A stretch of DNA of 64,000 nucleotides from Paenibacillus pinistramenti (GCF_005869875.1 NZ_VAWG01000002.1:62001-126000), one strand, 5' to 3'. Positions 25,544-34,716 are shown, numbered from the stretch's first letter. Notes: generated by a model not told the origin, from the sequence alone. Made by a program: numbers and translations.

Positions 25544-26428
25544 ATGGAATACTACTCCCGTATCCAGCAGGCGCTGGAATATATTGAACACAATCTTGAT
25601 CAAGAGCTGACCATGATAAGGGTAGCGGCTCGAGCTGGCTTTTCTTCGTTTCATTTTCAAAGAATCTTTCATACCATTTCCGGCTATTCCGTCCAAGAAT
25701 ACATCCGGAACAGGCGGCTGTCCGCGGCCTATACGCGGCTGGTTAGCAGCCGGGCTTCTATTCTGGATATTGCACTTGAAGCCGGGTATGGCTCACAGGA
25801 AGCTTTTACCCGTGCCTTTGCCGGTTATGCAGGGGTGACTCCTGCGAAGCTCCGCCGGAATCCGGATGCTGCGCCGAAGCCTCAGCTTCAGCAGCCAATG
25901 CAGTTTATGGATTATATCCAATCCGCAGGGGAGGGTCTGATCATGCACAAGCCAGTGATCGAGGAGCTGCAGCCGAGAGTAATCGTTGGACGCAGATACC
26001 GGACAAATTTAAAGGACGGAGCGTATTTTCAGGAAATTCCGGGGTTTTATTTTGACTTTGGCAGCAAAGAATATTTTATGAGGATTGCAAACAAAGCTGC
26101 ACCGGATATGTCCTACGGAATTGCCTGCGACTTTGGGGAAGAGGGGGATTTCTCTTTTGTGATTGGTGAACAGGTTGCTGATGTTCCGCAGTCTCTTGAT
26201 CCTGACCTGATTCATATGCAGCTTCCCGGAGAGAAATATGCGGTATTTAAAGCCGACGGCACAGCAGAGCAAACCCAGCAGGCCCGCAAATACATTTATG
26301 GCGTATGGCTGCTGCAATCCGGCTATGAGCGGCGTGAAGGACCGGATTTTGAAATAACCGATGTGCGGAACTCCCGTTATCCGGATCATATGGTAATGTC
26401 CATTTATATTCCAATTGCGGACGAATAG
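25544..26428 (+). CDS. AraC-family regulator with GyrI-like effector-binding domain
   Basis: A 294-aa regulator. The N-terminal ~105 residues hold two AraC helix-turn-helix motifs (RVAARAGFSSFHFQRIFHTISG and DIALEAGYGSQEAFTRAFAGYAGVTPAKLR). The C-terminal part (VIEELQPRVIVGRRYRT ... HMQLPGEKYAVFKADGTAEQTQQARKYIYGVWLLQSGYERREGPDFEI) is a GyrI-like/BmrR-type small-molecule binding domain, as in Rob or SoxS-like Bacillus regulators. Such proteins often sense drugs or redox compounds. The convergent downstream gene is a broken MFS exporter, possibly a former target; this link is inferred from position only. RBS TAAGGAG. Confidence 0.92.
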   Translation: MEYYSRIQQALEYIEHNLDQELTMIRVAARAGFSSFHFQRIFHTISGYSVQEYIRNRRLSAAYTRLVSSRASILDIALEAGYGSQEAFTRAFAGYAGVTPAKLRRNPDAAPKPQLQQPMQFMDYIQSAGEGLIMHKPVIEELQPRVIVGRRYRTNLKDGAYFQEIPGFYFDFGSKEYFMRIANKAAPDMSYGIACDFGEEGDFSFVIGEQVADVPQSLDPDLIHMQLPGEKYAVFKADGTAEQTQQARKYIYGVWLLQSGYERREGPDFEITDVRNSRYPDHMVMSIYIPIADE

Positions 26429-26441
26429 CCTGGTAAAAGAG

Positions 26442-26476
26442 ACAGACACTCGCTTAGGCAGCGGGTGTCTGTTTTA
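26442..26476. terminator. Bidirectional terminator between AraC gene and MFS pseudogene
   Basis: A 13-bp stem with one wobble pair, ACAGACACTCGCT (26442-26454) with AGCGGGTGTCTGT (26460-26472), then TTTTATT. The MFS stop codon lies inside the hairpin. Confidence 0.85.
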
Positions 26477-27684
26477 TTGCAGTCTCTCGTATTGACAGCC
26501 GGCGATGGGCGATTAGAAGCAGCGGAATTCCGAATGCGGTTGTAATTGCAAGCGGAACAAAGATCATCAGCCCGTTCCCCGCCCCTGCCCCGTCAAGCAG
26601 AAACCCGCCCAGAATGGGAGCAAGAACATTGCCGATATTATTAAAGCCGATCGTTCCGAAGTACGTTCCGCGCCATTCCGGTTTGGCAACCCGGTCGATA
26701 AGCACGTCCATCATTGTAAACATAAGGACTTCTCCAATTGTAAAAACAACCACGCCCAGCATTAGCATCCCTATCTGATTGGCCGCACCAAAGATCAGGA
26801 GGCTTCCGGCCACGCAGAAATTTCCTGCTATAAGAGGCACGACAGGAGGAAGCTTGCTGGCGGTCTTTACCAGCGGATACTGCATGACGAGGACGGTTAC
26901 AGCGTTAAGAGTGAGCATGTAAGAGAACAATCGGCTGCCATTTTCAAAATGAGGATTTAAGGCAACGTATTGGGCAAGCGTTGAGCTGAAATGCCCGTAA
27001 CCCAGCACACAGAATATAGTACCGAGCAGAATAGGCAGAAAGACTTTATCCCGGCTGGTCGTCTGCAGAGCTTCCCTCATCCGCGGAGAGGCTGTCCGCT
27101 GGGGCGCGGCCCCGTGAACCGGGTGGACCTTAAACTGCATAAAAATAACCAGGCCATATAGGACATAAACCGCACCAGCAACAACGAATGGAAAAGTAGA
27201 ACGGGACGAGCCAAGCATCAGACCGATCAGCGGGCCGAACACAACCCCGAGGTTTACAGCAAAATATCTCATGTTGAAGATGAGAAGCTTCTTCTCTTGG
27301 AGTTACATCAGACAATAGGGCTCGTGAGGCCGGTTCGAATACAGATTTGCACAGTCCGTTCAGCGTATTTACCACGAAGAAGACCCAAAGCTGATGAGCC
27401 AGAGCAAATCCGAAGAATACACAGGCCCAGCCGAATACGGAGGCCAGCATGACTTTTTTGCGTCCAAGCTGATCGGAAATATAACCGCCATAGAAGCTGA
27501 CAAGCACGCCGGCCAGAGAGCTGACAGCAACAGTGATGCCTGTCTCCGCAGAGGAAGCGCCAAGCACTTGGGTTAAGTAGATGGATAGAAACGGAATGCT
27601 CATTGAAGTGACAAGACGGCCGAACATGGTCCCGATAATGATCGTCCAGGCCAAAGGGTGAATCTGACGAAATGACTGAATCAT
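26454..27684 (-). pseudogene. MFS drug-exporter-type transporter broken by a frameshift
   Basis: The 5' part (MIQSFRQIHPLAWTIIIGTMFGRLVTSMSIPFLSIYL ... GGYISDQLGRKKVMLASVFGW ... FEPASRALLSDVTPRE) has the MFS motif A DQLGRKK after helix 2. After TPRE the frame is wrong and runs to a stop at 27130. The other frame continues as KKLLIFNMRYFAVNLGVVFGPLIGLMLG and the remaining helices to the stop at 26454. The break lies at an AGAGAAGAAG run near 27290-27300 and is explained by loss of one GA unit, or gain of one base. An intact protein would be about 410 aa. Slippage or sequencing error both remain possible. Confidence 0.85.
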
Positions 27685-27871
27685 AAGCGTTCTCCTTCTG
27701 CTAGATTTCTATTATAATTGTAACTGGAAAAAGGGGAAGTAAAAGTGTAAACAACCGGATATTTATTTCACCCTTTTCCAAGATACATAATTCGGTGCGC
27801 ATTCTCTTGAATATGGTACCCTCGAAGAGGCACGGCGTCTGCTCGAGCAGAACGGTTATCAAGGTGAAGAA

Positions 27872-28351
27872 GTGGTTCTGGCCTGCCGAAGTTCGAAGGA
27901 GGAGGAAGAGGAGTCAGAGTGGATCATAAAGCGGTGTGCCCATATTGGAATACGGGTTACCCGGATCTTTTATGAGAATATTGGGCTTCGATCCGTCCCG
28001 GACAAGGCGCATTTCATTCTTGCTGAAGAGACGCTGGAAGATGATTGGGAATGGGATTTGATTAACTTTTTCAAAAATGAAAGCTCGATTCATCTGTTTC
28101 TGAACGAAGAGCGGAAGCACATTATAGATAACCTCGTTCACGACTTCCTGCAGCAGCCTGAAAGCACCAGACAAAGCATGCTGAGCAGGGTGGAGCAGCA
28201 CTTAAGGGATCATAATTGGCTTCTTTATGGCTGCCATTTGAACAAAAGAGCGCATTATGACCAGAGCTTTCAAGGCTTAAGCAAAACAAGCTTCGGCTAT
28301 CTGGATTTCTCTAAATTATGGATTAAAGCTTCCGCTGGCGAGGATGAATAA
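27872..28351 (+). CDS. Conserved-looking hypothetical protein, 5' end uncertain
   Basis: A 159-aa acidic protein with no recognised domain (ACRSSKEEEEESEWIIKRCAHIGIRVTRIFYENIGLRSVPDKAHFILAEETLEDDWEWDLINFFKNE ...). GTG 27872 has AAGGTG 5 nt upstream. However, the frame is open back to 27791 and that stretch reads like protein (LEYGTLEEARRLLEQNGYQGEE) but has no start codon. So the original N-terminus may have been lost or moved. No membrane segments are visible. The following small gene starts about 60 bp later on the same strand. Confidence 0.6.
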   Translation: MVLACRSSKEEEEESEWIIKRCAHIGIRVTRIFYENIGLRSVPDKAHFILAEETLEDDWEWDLINFFKNESSIHLFLNEERKHIIDNLVHDFLQQPESTRQSMLSRVEQHLRDHNWLLYGCHLNKRAHYDQSFQGLSKTSFGYLDFSKLWIKASAGEDE

Positions 28352-28413
28352 GAAATTCCTTACTCAAGCAAGCTAATGGGGACTAAGGCATGAAAGGGAG
28401 GAGTTATTCATCC

Positions 28414-28689
28414 ATGAAACATTATGATTCCAGTCTGCATACCAACAATACGAACTCCAGGGCCCAGGTTTCCATTAATAAGCTTACAAATGCCGTTTCC
28501 CAGGCTTTGAGCCATCCAACGGAACAAATGATCGAACAGGCTGAGAACCGTCTGGTTCATACGGAACAAGCGGTTTCCGAAGCACAGGAGCATTCCGCTG
28601 ACGGACAGGGCGTGGATCTGCTTGAAGCCGCTTTGAATGAAGAGAAGGAGCGCCTGCAGTCGGCCAGGGATGCAGTAAGCTACGAGTGA
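28414..28689 (+). CDS. Small hypothetical coiled-coil protein
   Basis: A 91-aa protein from ATG 28414, chosen because AAAGGGAGGAG ends 11 nt upstream; ATG 28390 would give 99 aa. The C-terminal two thirds are charged and heptad-like (MIEQAENRLVHTEQAVSEAQEHS ... LLEAALNEEKERLQSARDAV), so an alpha-helical coiled coil is likely. No signal peptide or membrane helix. I do not recognise the family with certainty; similar short proteins occur in Bacillales without known function. Confidence 0.6.
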   Translation: MKHYDSSLHTNNTNSRAQVSINKLTNAVSQALSHPTEQMIEQAENRLVHTEQAVSEAQEHSADGQGVDLLEAALNEEKERLQSARDAVSYE

Positions 28690-28746
28690 GTTAGAAGGCA
28701 GCAATATCAGATAGTGAAGCATAAAGCCCAGATATTGATAGCGTGC

Positions 28747-28780
28747 AAAAAAAAGGAGGTATCCGCTGCCGGATCCTCCT
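28747..28780 (-). terminator. Terminator for minus-strand binding-protein remnant
   Basis: Read on the minus strand, AGGAGGATCC and GGATACCTCCT form a stem with one bulged base, followed by eight T. Confidence 0.75.
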
Positions 28781-28819
28781 CTTTCCATTATCAGCCCAGA
28801 TGTCCAATTTGGCTAAAGC

Positions 28820-29076
28820 TTATTGATTTACAACCACTTGATCCCAAATACCTCCGTCCCCATACAGCTCCTTGTTGACTTTCTCCCAATATTTATCCGC
28901 GTACTGCTTCTCAATATCCGGATCGACCGAGCGGAAGCCGCTGTCGGCAAAGACTTTTTGCGCTTCAGGCGTCCATTTGACAAAGAATGAGCCCATTTGC
29001 GGCAGCTCTTTGCGTTCTTAGGAACAAGCACACAGGCGGGCTGCTGTGCATATAGAAAATAGATATAATCTTCTCT
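28820..29076 (-). pseudogene. C-terminal remnant of an ABC transporter substrate-binding protein (sulfate type likely)
   Basis: Two adjoining frames read REDYIYFLYAQQPACVLVPKNAK and then ELPQMGSFFVKWTPEAQKVFADSGFRS ... ADKYWEKVNKELYGDGGIWDQVVVNQ before a stop. The TPEAQKVFADSGFR and DGGIWDQV segments are typical of the C-terminal end of sulfate/thiosulfate-binding proteins. About 85 residues remain, with a frameshift near 29010 and no N-terminal half, so it is not functional. Its own terminator still follows it. The neighbouring CysP-like sulfate permease fits a lost or replaced sulfate ABC system. Confidence 0.6.
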
Positions 29077-29149
29077 TTACTATTTCATCAATCACACTTA
29101 TAATATTAAAAACTCATTGTATTACTCGGAATTGGAAGGACTGATTAAC

Positions 29150-30211
29150 TTGCTGAGCATTGCGTTGATCGTCGCTTTTTTCTTTGCTGCTAATATAGGC
29201 GCGAGCGGAACGGCTGCTTCGATGGGGGCGGCTTATGGCGGAGGCGCCATTCGTATAAAATGGGTAGCCCTGCTTCTGGCTGCTGTCTCCGTATTTGCGG
29301 GGGCTTACCTCGGAGGAGGGGAGGTCGTCAAGACGATCTCGGGAGGCATTATTCCATCGGATCTGCTGAACGTTAAGATCACAATTGGCATTCTTGCTTC
29401 TGCCTGTTTAACACTGTTTATTGCCAACCTGCTTGGGATTCCTCTCTCGACAAGCGAGGTAACTGTAGGAGCGGTTGTCGGCGTCGGGATCGCGTATCAG
29501 TCGATAAACATAGGAGAAGTGCTGTTCATTGCCTGCGTATGGATCGTCATGCCTTTCCTGTCTTACGTCATTTCCTACGGACTTGGACGCCTTATTTCTC
29601 CAATTGAACAGCGTGTGACCCGTTCGAAATTTGGAAAATGGTTCTTCACCCTGCTGCTGATTGGAGCCGGTTGTTATGAGGCGTTCTCAGCCGGGATGAA
29701 CAACGTGGCGAACGCTGTTGGCCCGCTCGTCGGCGCAAAGCTGATTGATACGTCCAGTGCTATTTTCTGGGGAGGTCTGTTCGTGGCACTTGGGGCTTTT
29801 CTGCTTGGAGGAAGGGTTCTGGAGACGAACGCAACCAAGATTACCCAGCTCTCCTTGATGAAGAGCAGCGCTGTCTCCTTAACCTCGGGAACACTCGTCA
29901 TTATCGCTTCATTATTCGGAATTCCTGTCCCGTTGACCCAGGCAACCACCATGTCGATCTTTGGCATCGGAACCGCCAATCACGGCAGCAGCTTCTGGCG
30001 GAGTCCGATCGTGAAGAGGGTCATTAAAGTCTGGATTCTTTCTCCGGTGATTTCACTAGCGGTCTCGTTCGCCGTAGTTGAAACCTTTATCCTGCATAAA
30101 ATATCCGGCCCGATTACGATTGCATGTATTGGACTGCTGGCAGGAGCTATGGCTCTTCACAGACTGAAGACGAAACGCGCTCTAGTATCAAACGAATCAG
30201 CAGGCAATTAA
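29150..30211 (+). CDS. cysP: PiT-family anion permease, CysP-like sulfate transporter
   Basis: A polytopic membrane protein of about 353 aa with two homologous halves of the inorganic phosphate transporter fold. The first signature is FFFAANIGASGTAASMGAAYG and the second SAGMNNVANAVGPLVGAK. The first signature NIGASG, rather than the GANDVANA of phosphate carriers, together with GGGEVVKTISGGIIP and LLGIPLSTSEVTVGAVVGVG, matches Bacillus subtilis CysP, a sulfate permease of this family. There is no ATG; TTG 29150 is chosen because GGAAGGA lies 9 nt upstream and it aligns the N-terminus with CysP as I recall it. TTG 29117 or 29132 would add up to 11 residues. Confidence 0.82.
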   Translation: MLSIALIVAFFFAANIGASGTAASMGAAYGGGAIRIKWVALLLAAVSVFAGAYLGGGEVVKTISGGIIPSDLLNVKITIGILASACLTLFIANLLGIPLSTSEVTVGAVVGVGIAYQSINIGEVLFIACVWIVMPFLSYVISYGLGRLISPIEQRVTRSKFGKWFFTLLLIGAGCYEAFSAGMNNVANAVGPLVGAKLIDTSSAIFWGGLFVALGAFLLGGRVLETNATKITQLSLMKSSAVSLTSGTLVIIASLFGIPVPLTQATTMSIFGIGTANHGSSFWRSPIVKRVIKVWILSPVISLAVSFAVVETFILHKISGPITIACIGLLAGAMALHRLKTKRALVSNESAGN

Positions 30212-30235
30212 CTCGTATCCCTATCAGATGTAGAG

Positions 30236-30261
30236 AAAACCACCTTTTGGGTGGTTTTTTT
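30236..30261 (+). terminator. Intrinsic terminator after the CysP-like gene
   Basis: Stem AAAACCACC / GGTGGTTTT with a 5-nt loop and T-run. Confidence 0.9.
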
Positions 30262-30304
30262 GTTATTGACGGGGATGAATCGAATCCTGCTACTAACGCC
30301 CAAA

Positions 30305-30338
30305 AAAACTGCGTATAACATAAATTATACGCAGTTTT
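30305..30338. terminator. Second, bidirectional hairpin downstream of the CysP-like gene
   Basis: A perfect 14-bp stem, AAAACTGCGTATAA / TTATACGCAGTTTT, with a CATAAA loop. It is long for a simple terminator and sits 116 bp before the next start. Confidence 0.65.
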
Positions 30339-30454
30339 GATTCTAAGCATTTAAACAATCGGAATTCGATCAGAGATATGTTAAAATAAACGTTAGAAGC
30401 GCTTTATTTTTGATCCAAATAAATACTTACGTAAATGCGAAGGAGCAGCCGTTA

Positions 30455-31222
30455 ATGATCGTTCGTGAACATGACATGGGTTTGGTGATGATCGAGCAGC
30501 ACGAGCACGGGAAGCTGGCCGGAGATTTTGCCAAGCAGCTGAGCAGCGCCGTTTTGGCTCCGGATGAGCCATATGCTTCAGATTTGATCACTGCGATATA
30601 TGAACATGACCGGGGCTGGATCTATTTAGACAAAAAGCCTCTTTGGAACGAGGAGACCGGCAAGCCGTATACCTTTGTCGACTATCCGCTTGAACCAAAG
30701 CTGGCGGCCTATCAGCAGGGGCTTGATGAAGTCGAGGACATGAGCCCGTACGCTTCTCTAATTTGCAGCATGCACTTTGCGTCCTTCACCCAGCAGGCGC
30801 ATGAAACCGCCTGGAAGCGATTTTTGAGGCATGAAGAGAACAGGCAGGACCGTTTGAGGAGAGAATTGGGGCTTGAAGCGGAGCATCCCGCCCTGCTCAG
30901 ACATTTTCGCTTATTACAGTTATGTGATGACCTTTCCTTATATGTATGCCTCAATGAGCCGGGAGCAGACAAAGAAGCGGAGCATCCCTGGTTTCGGGAC
31001 GGTTTTGCCCATACCTCCTTCTTGAATCCCGCCGAGGATACACCGGTTACGGCTTACTGGAGGGAACGCGAATTTGTTGAGGTCCGGCCATTTCTGTTCT
31101 CCGATCCATTTGAAGTCAGTGTAACGTACAGAAAGCTTGCGAAAGAACGTGTCCGGCTGATGGGCGGCGAAGCGGCTTACAAAAGCTCTTCCCCCCGCAC
31201 AGGCTTACTAAGGATACAATAA
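30455..31222 (+). CDS. DUF3891 family protein
   Basis: A 255-aa soluble protein of the DUF3891 type, recognised from the N-terminal MIVREHDMGLVMIEQHEHGKLAGDFA with its conserved His residues, then ITAIYEHDRGWIYLDKKPLWNE and SMHFASFTQQA. The conserved histidines and aspartates suggest a metal site of HD-like type, but no function is known. ATG 30455 was chosen because AAGGAG lies 9 nt upstream; the frame is open to a TTG at 30410. The next gene, a recombinase, starts 55 bp later after a weak hairpin. Confidence 0.78.
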   Translation: MIVREHDMGLVMIEQHEHGKLAGDFAKQLSSAVLAPDEPYASDLITAIYEHDRGWIYLDKKPLWNEETGKPYTFVDYPLEPKLAAYQQGLDEVEDMSPYASLICSMHFASFTQQAHETAWKRFLRHEENRQDRLRRELGLEAEHPALLRHFRLLQLCDDLSLYVCLNEPGADKEAEHPWFRDGFAHTSFLNPAEDTPVTAYWREREFVEVRPFLFSDPFEVSVTYRKLAKERVRLMGGEAAYKSSSPRTGLLRIQ

Positions 31223-31234
31223 GGCTAAGAGCTG

Positions 31235-31260
31235 CCGGCTGTTAAGGCCGGTTTTGTTTT
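31235..31260 (+). terminator. Weak terminator after the DUF3891 gene
   Basis: A 5-bp CCGGC/GCCGG stem with a 7-nt loop and TTTTGTTTT. Confidence 0.5.
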
Positions 31261-31277
31261 GACAAGGAGGCTGCCGA

Positions 31278-32189
31278 ATGAAACATCTCCCCGAGCTTTA
31301 CGATGAACCGCTTGAGGCCTTTCTGATATGGCTTAAGGATGCGGGTTACACGTCTTATACGCAAAAATCCTATTTAAGCGATGTCCGCGAATTTTTGGAC
31401 AGGCTCAGCGGAAAGCCGCTGGATCAGGTGAAGAAGCTGCACGTTGTCAGTTATCTGACCTCCGTCCGGGAGAAGGGCGTGTCCGATACAACAAGAAACA
31501 GGAAGCATGCGTCCATCAACTGCTTCTTTAAAGCGCTGAGTGAACTCGAACTGCTGGACCATAATCCGGCCGCGGGCATTAAGAAATCCAAGACGGAGAA
31601 GAACAGGCTGCCGGTGTTTCTGGATGAGCAGGGGCTGGAGCGGTTTCTTCAGCATATCGGCGGCAAATATAAGACGCGGAACATCGCGATTTTTCTGCTG
31701 ATGGGCTATATGGGCCTGCGGGTTGGAGAGGTTCATGCCCTGAATCTGGCGGATTTCAATCCGGATCAGAAGACGCTCAGCGTTCTTGGTAAGGGACGAA
31801 AGTGGAGGGGAATCCCGATCCCTGAAGCGGTTTTGCCTTATCTGGAGACCGCGGTGGACAAGCGTTTAAGTCCCTGGAGAAGCAAAGAGGAAGCGATGTT
31901 CATCTCCCAGAAAGGAAAAAGACTCTCCATACGCTGCATCCAGCAGATCGCTGCCGAGACGTTCGACCGGTTTCAAACCGGCGTGCCGGACTCCCGCAAA
32001 ATTGCCTACTCCAGCCACAAGCTGCGCCATTCTTTCGCAACAATGCTGCTGCGCCGGGGCGCTGACTTGAGAACGGTGCAGGAGCTGCTTGGCCATTCTT
32101 CCATACAGACCACTACCGTTTATACCCACATTACGAACAGGGAGAAAGAGGAAGCGATGGCCAAATTGGAGCTCAGCGTAAGAATCTAA
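31278..32189 (+). CDS. Tyrosine recombinase, XerC/XerD-like
   Basis: A 303-aa integrase-fold recombinase. The core-binding domain ([31 protein letters not shown]) precedes catalytic motifs [14 protein letters not shown] (Arg), [13 protein letters not shown] (Lys), [39 protein letters not shown] (His-x-x-Arg, His, nucleophile Tyr). Length fits chromosomal XerC/D rather than phage integrases. No att-like repeats or phage genes flank it, and it precedes a DUF3900 gene by 31 bp. It is clearly different from the XerS-type protein 10 kb upstream. Strong GGAGG RBS. Confidence 0.88.
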   Translation: MKHLPELYDEPLEAFLIWLKDAGYTSYTQKSYLSDVREFLDRLSGKPLDQVKKLHVVSYLTSVREKGVSDTTRNRKHASINCFFKALSELELLDHNPAAGIKKSKTEKNRLPVFLDEQGLERFLQHIGGKYKTRNIAIFLLMGYMGLRVGEVHALNLADFNPDQKTLSVLGKGRKWRGIPIPEAVLPYLETAVDKRLSPWRSKEEAMFISQKGKRLSIRCIQQIAAETFDRFQTGVPDSRKIAYSSHKLRHSFATMLLRRGADLRTVQELLGHSSIQTTTVYTHITNREKEEAMAKLELSVRI

Positions 32190-32220
32190 TCTATTCATCC
32201 ATATTAAAGGGGAAGCCATC

Positions 32221-33327
32221 ATGAAATTTTTGGTTCAAATGTTATCCTTTTTCGTTATTCAAACCGAAGGTTCAGAGCAATCCGGTGCGAGCAGCACCAA
32301 TCTGTCTTACAAGCATTTTCAGACTCTGGACGGGGAAGAGTATATTGACAGTGAGATCCAGCGCTTCTTAAGCGGCGAATTTAACCGGATTGCGAAACGG
32401 AAGGTGGAGAAAAATCCTTCTGCAGAACAGGCGCCGACCAAGATCGGCCGTTTTATTGTTGAGCCTGATTATGGCCTGGACAGCAATCCCAATTTCAATA
32501 TGTTTGCCCGCATCCGGGCAGCCAGCGACAAGCAGGGGTTCCAATATGCGTGTGACGACGTCGTGCGTGCTTATCTGGACACCAGCGCTGTCCGCGGCGG
32601 CGCTTTAATAATCGTTCAGGCGACTCTGGAAAATTATTCGGAGGACCCGTTTATTTTTCTGCTGAAATGCGATTTCGAGCAGAAGATCGCCCGGATTTCG
32701 GATGAACGCAGCCTCGTCAATCAGGTGGAAATGGCCATTAGCGCGCGGAGCATGAAATCCATCATGTATCCTTATATGCTGGAGGAAGGCATGGTTGACG
32801 AATGGGAGCTGAAGATTCATCAGACTTCTCATGCCCGTTATTTTGAGGATTTTCTGAAATTCGTTACCTACGAACAGTCCATTCCTGAGATCGTAAACGA
32901 CCATGTCATGGGATATGTTCAGCAGTATGTCGAGACGAAATGGCCGGATGAGACTCATGAAGAGCGGCAGCAGATAGAAAGGGATATTGAGCTCTGGGCG
33001 GCCAGCGAGAAACGGGACATCCAGGAGAAATGGGAGCCTGCAGAAGTGGTGGAAGCAGCCGAAAGAATTATTGAGATCAAGCCTGAAATCGAGCTGAAGT
33101 TCAAAATCGGCGATACCATTGTGAAAGGAAAGCTGGCTGATTTCGGCGGTACGATCCATTTCTCCAAGCTGAACGGCCGTTACGCGGTCATTTTGGAGGG
33201 GGATTCGTTCGTGTTTGATAAAGGCTTCTCCCCAGTCGAGCTGCTCCAGCCGGAATCCTTTGAGTCGGTTGCCAAACGGTTGATTGAGAAGCAAACGGAA
33301 GAACCGGACGATGGAATTCCTTATTAA
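32221..33327 (+). CDS. DUF3900 family protein
   Basis: A 368-aa soluble protein that I recognise as the DUF3900 family of Bacillales. Recurrent stretches are FFVIQTEG, YKHFQTLDGEEYIDSEI, APTKIGRFIVEPDYGL, DTSAVRGGALIIV, FIFLLKCDFEQKIARISDERSLVNQVEMAISARSMKSI and HQTSHARYFEDFLKFVTYE. The charge pattern and the segment RISDE...L..QV recall nucleoid-associated proteins of the NdpA/YejK type, but that link is tentative. No membrane or signal segments. RBS AAAGGGGAAG. It is probably co-transcribed with the upstream recombinase gene. Confidence 0.7.
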   Translation: MKFLVQMLSFFVIQTEGSEQSGASSTNLSYKHFQTLDGEEYIDSEIQRFLSGEFNRIAKRKVEKNPSAEQAPTKIGRFIVEPDYGLDSNPNFNMFARIRAASDKQGFQYACDDVVRAYLDTSAVRGGALIIVQATLENYSEDPFIFLLKCDFEQKIARISDERSLVNQVEMAISARSMKSIMYPYMLEEGMVDEWELKIHQTSHARYFEDFLKFVTYEQSIPEIVNDHVMGYVQQYVETKWPDETHEERQQIERDIELWAASEKRDIQEKWEPAEVVEAAERIIEIKPEIELKFKIGDTIVKGKLADFGGTIHFSKLNGRYAVILEGDSFVFDKGFSPVELLQPESFESVAKRLIEKQTEEPDDGIPY

Positions 33328-33465
33328 TAAGAAGCGAATCTGCAATTAGAAGCAATGAGTTTACAGTAAATATATTATGTTAACCAAAATGTTAAACAAC
33401 ATTCGATAATTTATGCCGTTAATCATTTTGTTTAATGCCGTTAACTATCCTATTTCGAAAAAGAA

Positions 33466-33496
33466 AAATCCCGCCGTCCAATGGACAGCGGGATTT
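33466..33496. terminator. Terminator of ldh (convergent with DUF3900 gene)
   Basis: Stem AAATCCCGC / GCGGGATTT with an inner GTCC/GGAC pairing. Read on the minus strand it is followed by a T-rich tract. Confidence 0.88.
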
Positions 33497-33546
33497 CGTT
33501 CTTTATTCAGCCAAGCAGATCATTGCTTTGCAGATCAGAAGCGATT

Positions 33547-34476
33547 TTACAGTTCAAGACCGGCGATCTGCTCCTTCAGCTTGCTAGCCGAAGCCTGGAA
33601 CTGTGCCAACTCTTTCTCATTGAGCTCGATGTCGAGAACCTCCCGGACGCCGGAACGGTCGACAATACATGGTACACCCAGGTATACATCGGAGACGCCA
33701 TTGTAATTGTTCAGCAGGGTGGACACATTCAGAACCGAGCCTTCGTCCTGCAGAATGGACACAATGATCCGGTCAAGCGCCAAGGCGATTGCGTAAGAGG
33801 TTGAACCTTTGGCGTTAATAATTTCATACGCTGCATTCTTGGTGCGGTTAAAGATATCTTCTTTGTCGGAGTCGCTGATTTCAAGATTTACGCCGGCTAC
33901 GTTAGCCAGACTCCAGAGCGGCAGCTCGGAATCTCCGTGTTCGCCCACAATATGGGCATGAATGCTGCGCGGATTGATCTTCTGATTCTGACCGATCAGA
34001 TAACGGAAGCGGGCGCTGTCCAGCAGTGTACCGGAGCCGATAACACGGTTAACCGGGAAACCGCTCTTTTTCAAAGAAACATAAGAAAGAATATCAACCG
34101 GGTTGGTTGCCACGAGAATAATGCCATCCTGGTTGTATTTGGTAATGTTCTTGATAATATCATCAAAGATTGCGGCGTTTCGTTTCAGCAAGTCAATTCT
34201 TGTTTCACCCGGACGCTGGTTGGAGCCGGCTGCAATCACAATAATATCGGCGCCTTGGCAGTCACTGTAATCACCAGCCCAAAGCTTCACGCCGCCCGTG
34301 AACGGCAAGCCGTGATTCATATCAAGCGCTTCTCCCAGAGCCTTCTCATGGTTTGCATCGATCAGAACCAGCTCGGAGACCCGTTCCCTCAAAAATAAGG
34401 TATAAGCGGTAGTAGCGCCAACAGCGCCTGTTCCGATCACAACTACGCGGCTTGCGCGCTGTGCCGTTTTAGCCAT
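33547..34476 (-). CDS. ldh: L-lactate dehydrogenase
   Basis: A 309-aa NAD-dependent LDH, interconverting pyruvate and lactate. The NAD site is VVVIGTGAVGATTAYTL. Substrate specificity loop GSNQRPGETRIDLL has Gln in the LDH-specific position (malate dehydrogenases have Arg). IIVATNPVD-type (ILVATNPVDILSY) and the catalytic GEHGDSELPLW (His) are present. RBS AAAGGAGAAATG precedes the ATG. No clear Rex palindrome was seen in the upstream ~190 bp, although ldh is often Rex-controlled. It stands alone with its own terminator. Confidence 0.96.
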   Translation of the reverse strand: MAKTAQRASRVVVIGTGAVGATTAYTLFLRERVSELVLIDANHEKALGEALDMNHGLPFTGGVKLWAGDYSDCQGADIIVIAAGSNQRPGETRIDLLKRNAAIFDDIIKNITKYNQDGIILVATNPVDILSYVSLKKSGFPVNRVIGSGTLLDSARFRYLIGQNQKINPRSIHAHIVGEHGDSELPLWSLANVAGVNLEISDSDKEDIFNRTKNAAYEIINAKGSTSYAIALALDRIIVSILQDEGSVLNVSTLLNNYNGVSDVYLGVPCIVDRSGVREVLDIELNEKELAQFQASASKLKEQIAGLEL

Positions 34477-34716
34477 TGTTCATTTCTCCTTTTCAATTGA
34501 AATTAAGCATTGATTATGAGTTTGTCTGGTAAATCAGGCAGGCGGCCGAGACCTGTTTTCATTATTTTACCCAATCCCGATTGATTATTCCCCCAAGTTT
34601 GCTAAAAATATATGTACGGTCAGGCTTCTCCGGCCTATTTACCAAACTAACCTCTATTGTACCTCAATAGTTCAAAATCCAAAATCCTCCTTTTTAACAA
34701 TCTCCTGCTTTCTCTC

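Noticed and set aside
31278..33327. Integrative element bounded by the second recombinase
   Set aside because: No attachment-site repeats, tRNA gene or phage/conjugation genes are nearby.
33378..33395. Two TTAACA-like boxes (minus strand) suggesting a PhoP or WalR site
   Set aside because: Spacing is 6 rather than 5, and the site lies between two convergent gene ends where no promoter is needed.
34477..34660. Search for a Rex operator upstream of ldh
   Set aside because: No TTGTGA-N6-TCACAA-type palindrome was found in the ldh leader.
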